Origin: Chloroflexota bacterium
GTDB taxonomy: Bacteria; Chloroflexota; Anaerolineae; B4-G1; SLSP01
Direction: 5' to 3'
DNA: 6,605 nucleotides
Assembly: GCA_022707725.1 (NCBI GenBank)
Contig: JAKJAB010000199.1
Span: 1-6,605 of the forward strand
The position numbers and the translations under genes are program-made. A model generated the notes under the pieces. That model had not been told where the DNA came from, did not search any database, and saw nothing but the letters and a program-made list of their open reading frames with translations. This document shows positions 3,979 through 6,605 of the stretch, piece after piece; the first letter of the stretch is position 1, and every line of letters begins with the position of its first letter.

Positions 3979-6605
3979 ATGGAATCACGTAAGAGCTACC
4001 CGCCACAACGCACCGGCGCGCGGACGAGGTCGCGCAGCAGGTGTTCACGCCTGGGGTGGCTCTTCGTGTTGCTGGCGCTGCTGATCGTCCTCAACAACAG
4101 CACCGTCCGCGCGCAGACACCCATCACGCCGGTAGGTATCTACTACGTGGGCCTCGAGGACATTATCGCCGAAGCCATCAACCTGGCAGAACCCTACATT
4201 GTGCGGGTGGATCAACCGGAGCTGGCCCAGGTATTGGTGATCAACGACTTCTTGCCGCGCCAGGCAGAGACCCAGGAATTGTTCAGCGGGATGGCGCAGC
4301 GCAGCGATATCGGGCTGGTGGTTTTCTGCGGCCCGCAGTTCCCCCAAAGCATCGAGGATCTGAGCGCGTTGTTGGGCGTAAGCGCGTTTGGCATGACACA
4401 ATCGCGCGACGCTCTGGCCGTCCAAACCGGCGACCCCGTCGACGCGCTGCAACGCACGCTGACATGGAGTTCTGCACCGCCCATCCAGGCGCGCACCGTT
4501 ATCTCCAATCCCAACCTGCTACGCCCACTCATCATCACCAACGCGCGCGAGCCGGTAATCCAGCGTATCCGGGGACGGGAACGCGCGCAAACCTTTATCG
4601 TCGGGGGGTGGCTCGCGCATCCTTCCAACGATGAGTGGCAGAGCTGGCCCTATTTCAACTACCTCATCTACCGCCTGATTCTTGAAGCGGCCAACGCGCC
4701 ACACATTCTGGCTTTCGCCAACTATCCCCTTTCCCCCGTCCCCCAAGGGCAGGCCCGATGGGGCGTCATCGGCAGCGGCGGTGCAGCCATGTTCATCACT
4801 GCGTGGGCGCTCTACCTGGCCCGGCGGCGGTTGTTCATGCACCCAAAGCTCTGGGACGAGATTCGCCTCCGATCCCACGGCATATCCCAGCGTGAATCGT
4901 TGCAGCAGGATGATTGGGAACAGGTCGGGTTTCACCGTCCCCTAGGGGGGCTGCTGGCGCTGCTGCTGCCCTACTTCCTGCTGCTGATCCCAGTGGCCAC
5001 GTACCAGGGCGATCTGCTGCCCCGTGAACTCATCCCCTGGACGCAGACGCTGCGCACATGGGAAATCCTGGGGCTGGGATTGAGCGCGCTGGGCCTGCTC
5101 CTGGATATGGGAACCGGCGTCGCGGCAGTCTATTACTTTGCCACGCTGCGCATCCGCCATCCACGGGAAGCCTTCCGCTACTTCCAATATTACATGTGGT
5201 GGCAAGTGCTCAGCGGGGCGGCGCAATTCGGCCTCGCAGCCTTTGTCGCGGCTTTCATTTTACCCGGCACAGCGCAGGCGTACCTGGCCTTTTTCCTGGT
5301 CGCTCACGCTGTGATCCAGTTCCCCGGCTTTTTCCAGTGCTTCCGCTTTTTCTTCCGCGCCGTACAGCGACTCGATTACGACCAATACCTGACGCTGGTG
5401 CTGGTGGGGGGGACTGTTTTGATCCAGAGCTGGACCGCGCGGACTTTGCGGCAGTGGGGTGCGACACAACCGGCGCTCGGTGAAAGTATGGGCGGGATAC
5501 TGGGATTGGGTCTAGGTCTGTATCTGACCGAGTTGGTGATCTTCTTGATTGGCCTGGTGCTGTACAGACGCCTGGGCTACGCGCTGCGCGCGCTGCTATT
5601 ACCAACGTTCGACCGGCACATCACCGCGCGGATGATGAGCTTCGGCGGGCGGTTGGCCTTCGGCGCAGCCTTTGTTCCGGCAGGCGCAGTCGCTCAGGCG
5701 CTGCTCCTGCCCCGTTTGATTCCTGGCTACAACGCCCTGCATAACACGTGGACGCTGGCGATCACGTTCGCTGCGGTGTATGAGGTCCTGCAAATTGGTC
5801 TGTACAACGGCCTGCTGCCCGCCATCGTCGAGGCACACATCCAGGGGTACGAGCGCTTGCTGCGCTATTACGTCAGCCAGAGCGTCCATTATGGGCTGTG
5901 GTTCAGCCTGTTCCTGTTCACCGCGCTGTACGCCGTGGGGGATCGCGTCATCCGCGGTACAACGGGCCTGGCGGCGGCAGAGGTCGTCCATTGGCTGCTA
6001 CCGGTTCTGCTGTGGGGCGCGTTCCAATGGCTGGCGTGGTCCGCCAATCAGATTCTGATCGCGTTGGGCCGCCCGGCGACGGTTTCGTGGCTGACCCTTG
6101 GCGAGCAGGCGGCGCGTGTGGGCTTGCTGGTCGTGTTGGCCCCACCCTACGGCATGGTCGGACTGCCGATTGCCTTTGCCAGCGCGTTGATGCTGCGCGG
6201 GCTGGTGGCCTGGTGGTTCGTCGGGCGAGCGACCGGGCGGACGCACGTTTACGTATGGCGGACGTTCGTCGCACCCGTCGGTGCCGCAGCGGCGGTCCAC
6301 GGTCTGCTGCGGATCGTGGGCGAGTGGGCGTGGGCGCCGACGATTCCGGCGAGTATCACCCTGCTGCTAGGCGGGTTGATCGGGGGGCTGGCGCTGTACG
6401 GCTTTTTCACTGCGTTGTTGGGTGGGTGGGATAACGGCAGCATTACCGAGCTGGCGCGCGCGACGCGCCTCAGCGGCCTGGGCTGGCCACTGGCGTGGTT
6501 ACTGACGAGTGCCGTGCGCCTGGGTGCTCAGCTCTCGCCGTTGCACGGGCGTTTCCCAGCAACGCTGCGCGAATTCGCCGAGGAGGAAGCGCGCGCCGCC
6601 ACGTT
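3979..6605 (+). CDS. MOP-superfamily (Wzx/MurJ-like) flippase with an extra N-terminal extracytoplasmic domain (C terminus outside window)
   Basis: The frame is open for 875 codons to the window edge. An in-frame TAG at 3973-3975 makes ATG 3979 the earliest start; its ribosome binding site is weak. Residues 1-24 are Arg-rich, 25-38 hydrophobic, and VRA-Q (43-46) fits a signal-peptidase site. Residues about 46-258 are soluble and extracytoplasmic: a strand VLVIND near 85-90, GLVVFCGPQF near 112-121, and a WPYFNYLIYRLILEAA helix near 223-238. This recalls the degenerate glutamine-amidotransferase-like domains of some membrane proteins, but that is uncertain. A membrane helix at 261-281 is followed by a basic segment (ARRR), consistent with positive-inside topology. 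From about 322 there are roughly 12-14 hydrophobic segments with MOP-flippase features: LLLDMGTGVAAVYYFAT (373-389), EVLQIGLYNGLLPAI (602-616) and GMVGLPIAFASALMLRGLV (725-743). It probably exports a lipid-linked envelope intermediate; the substrate is unknown. Confidence 0.75.
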   Translation, partial: MESRKSYPPQRTGARTRSRSRCSRLGWLFVLLALLIVLNNSTVRAQTPITPVGIYYVGLEDIIAEAINLAEPYIVRVDQPELAQVLVINDFLPRQAETQELFSGMAQRSDIGLVVFCGPQFPQSIEDLSALLGVSAFGMTQSRDALAVQTGDPVDALQRTLTWSSAPPIQARTVISNPNLLRPLIITNAREPVIQRIRGRERAQTFIVGGWLAHPSNDEWQSWPYFNYLIYRLILEAANAPHILAFANYPLSPVPQGQARWGVIGSGGAAMFITAWALYLARRRLFMHPKLWDEIRLRSHGISQRESLQQDDWEQVGFHRPLGGLLALLLPYFLLLIPVATYQGDLLPRELIPWTQTLRTWEILGLGLSALGLLLDMGTGVAAVYYFATLRIRHPREAFRYFQYYMWWQVLSGAAQFGLAAFVAAFILPGTAQAYLAFFLVAHAVIQFPGFFQCFRFFFRAVQRLDYDQYLTLVLVGGTVLIQSWTARTLRQWGATQPALGESMGGILGLGLGLYLTELVIFLIGLVLYRRLGYALRALLLPTFDRHITARMMSFGGRLAFGAAFVPAGAVAQALLLPRLIPGYNALHNTWTLAITFAAVYEVLQIGLYNGLLPAIVEAHIQGYERLLRYYVSQSVHYGLWFSLFLFTALYAVGDRVIRGTTGLAAAEVVHWLLPVLLWGAFQWLAWSANQILIALGRPATVSWLTLGEQAARVGLLVVLAPPYGMVGLPIAFASALMLRGLVAWWFVGRATGRTHVYVWRTFVAPVGAAAAVHGLLRIVGEWAWAPTIPASITLLLGGLIGGLALYGFFTALLGGWDNGSITELARATRLSGLGWPLAWLLTSAVRLGAQLSPLHGRFPATLREFAEEEARAAT

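Noticed and set aside
4041..4634. 197-codon plus-strand open frame in another phase
   Set aside because: It is an out-of-frame shadow of the long flippase frame, Arg/Pro/Gly-rich with no recognisable motif.
5898..6434. 178-codon open frame overlapping the flippase
   Set aside because: It is an Arg/Gly/Asp-rich shadow of the membrane-protein frame, with no start signal or motif.

Overview
The window is GC-rich, compact bacterial chromosome with five protein genes, of which the first and last run off the window edges. The gene set suggests a Gram-positive-like or monoderm lineage: a ThiI without a rhodanese domain, an AmaP/Asp23-type membrane protein, and ScpB. Together with the GC-rich coding style and degenerate 7-bp intergenic repeats, this makes a Chloroflexota (Anaerolineae-like) genome my best guess. 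That is an inference; there is no rRNA or other phylogenetic marker here.

Layout. Positions 1-1077 (minus strand) hold the N-terminal 359 codons of an FAD-dependent amine-oxidase/protoporphyrinogen-oxidase-like oxidoreductase. Positions 1078-1433 form a divergent, AT-richer intergenic region. It has a good plus-strand sigma-70-type promoter (1187-1215) and about 210 nt of apparent leader with several stem-loops, ending in a heptamer repeat tract just before the thiI ribosome binding site. thiI (1434-2597) encodes the tRNA 4-thiouridine synthase. A 113-bp gap (2598-2710) follows, largely made of degenerate 7-bp tandem repeats. Next come an AmaP-like membrane protein with an Asp23-like domain (2711-3397), scpB (3400-3939, separated by 2 bp and probably co-translated), a 39-bp gap containing a stem-loop, and a large membrane protein (3979-6605, incomplete at its C terminus).

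The last gene is the most unusual. It appears to join a secreted or membrane-tethered N-terminal domain of about 200 residues to a MOP-superfamily (Wzx/MurJ-like) polysaccharide or lipid flippase. The plus-strand genes are co-directional and may be one transcription unit. Their roles are diverse (tRNA thiolation, envelope protein, chromosome condensation, envelope lipid/glycan export), so this looks like a housekeeping neighbourhood rather than one pathway. I saw no tRNA or rRNA genes, CRISPR arrays, insertion sequences or phage genes.
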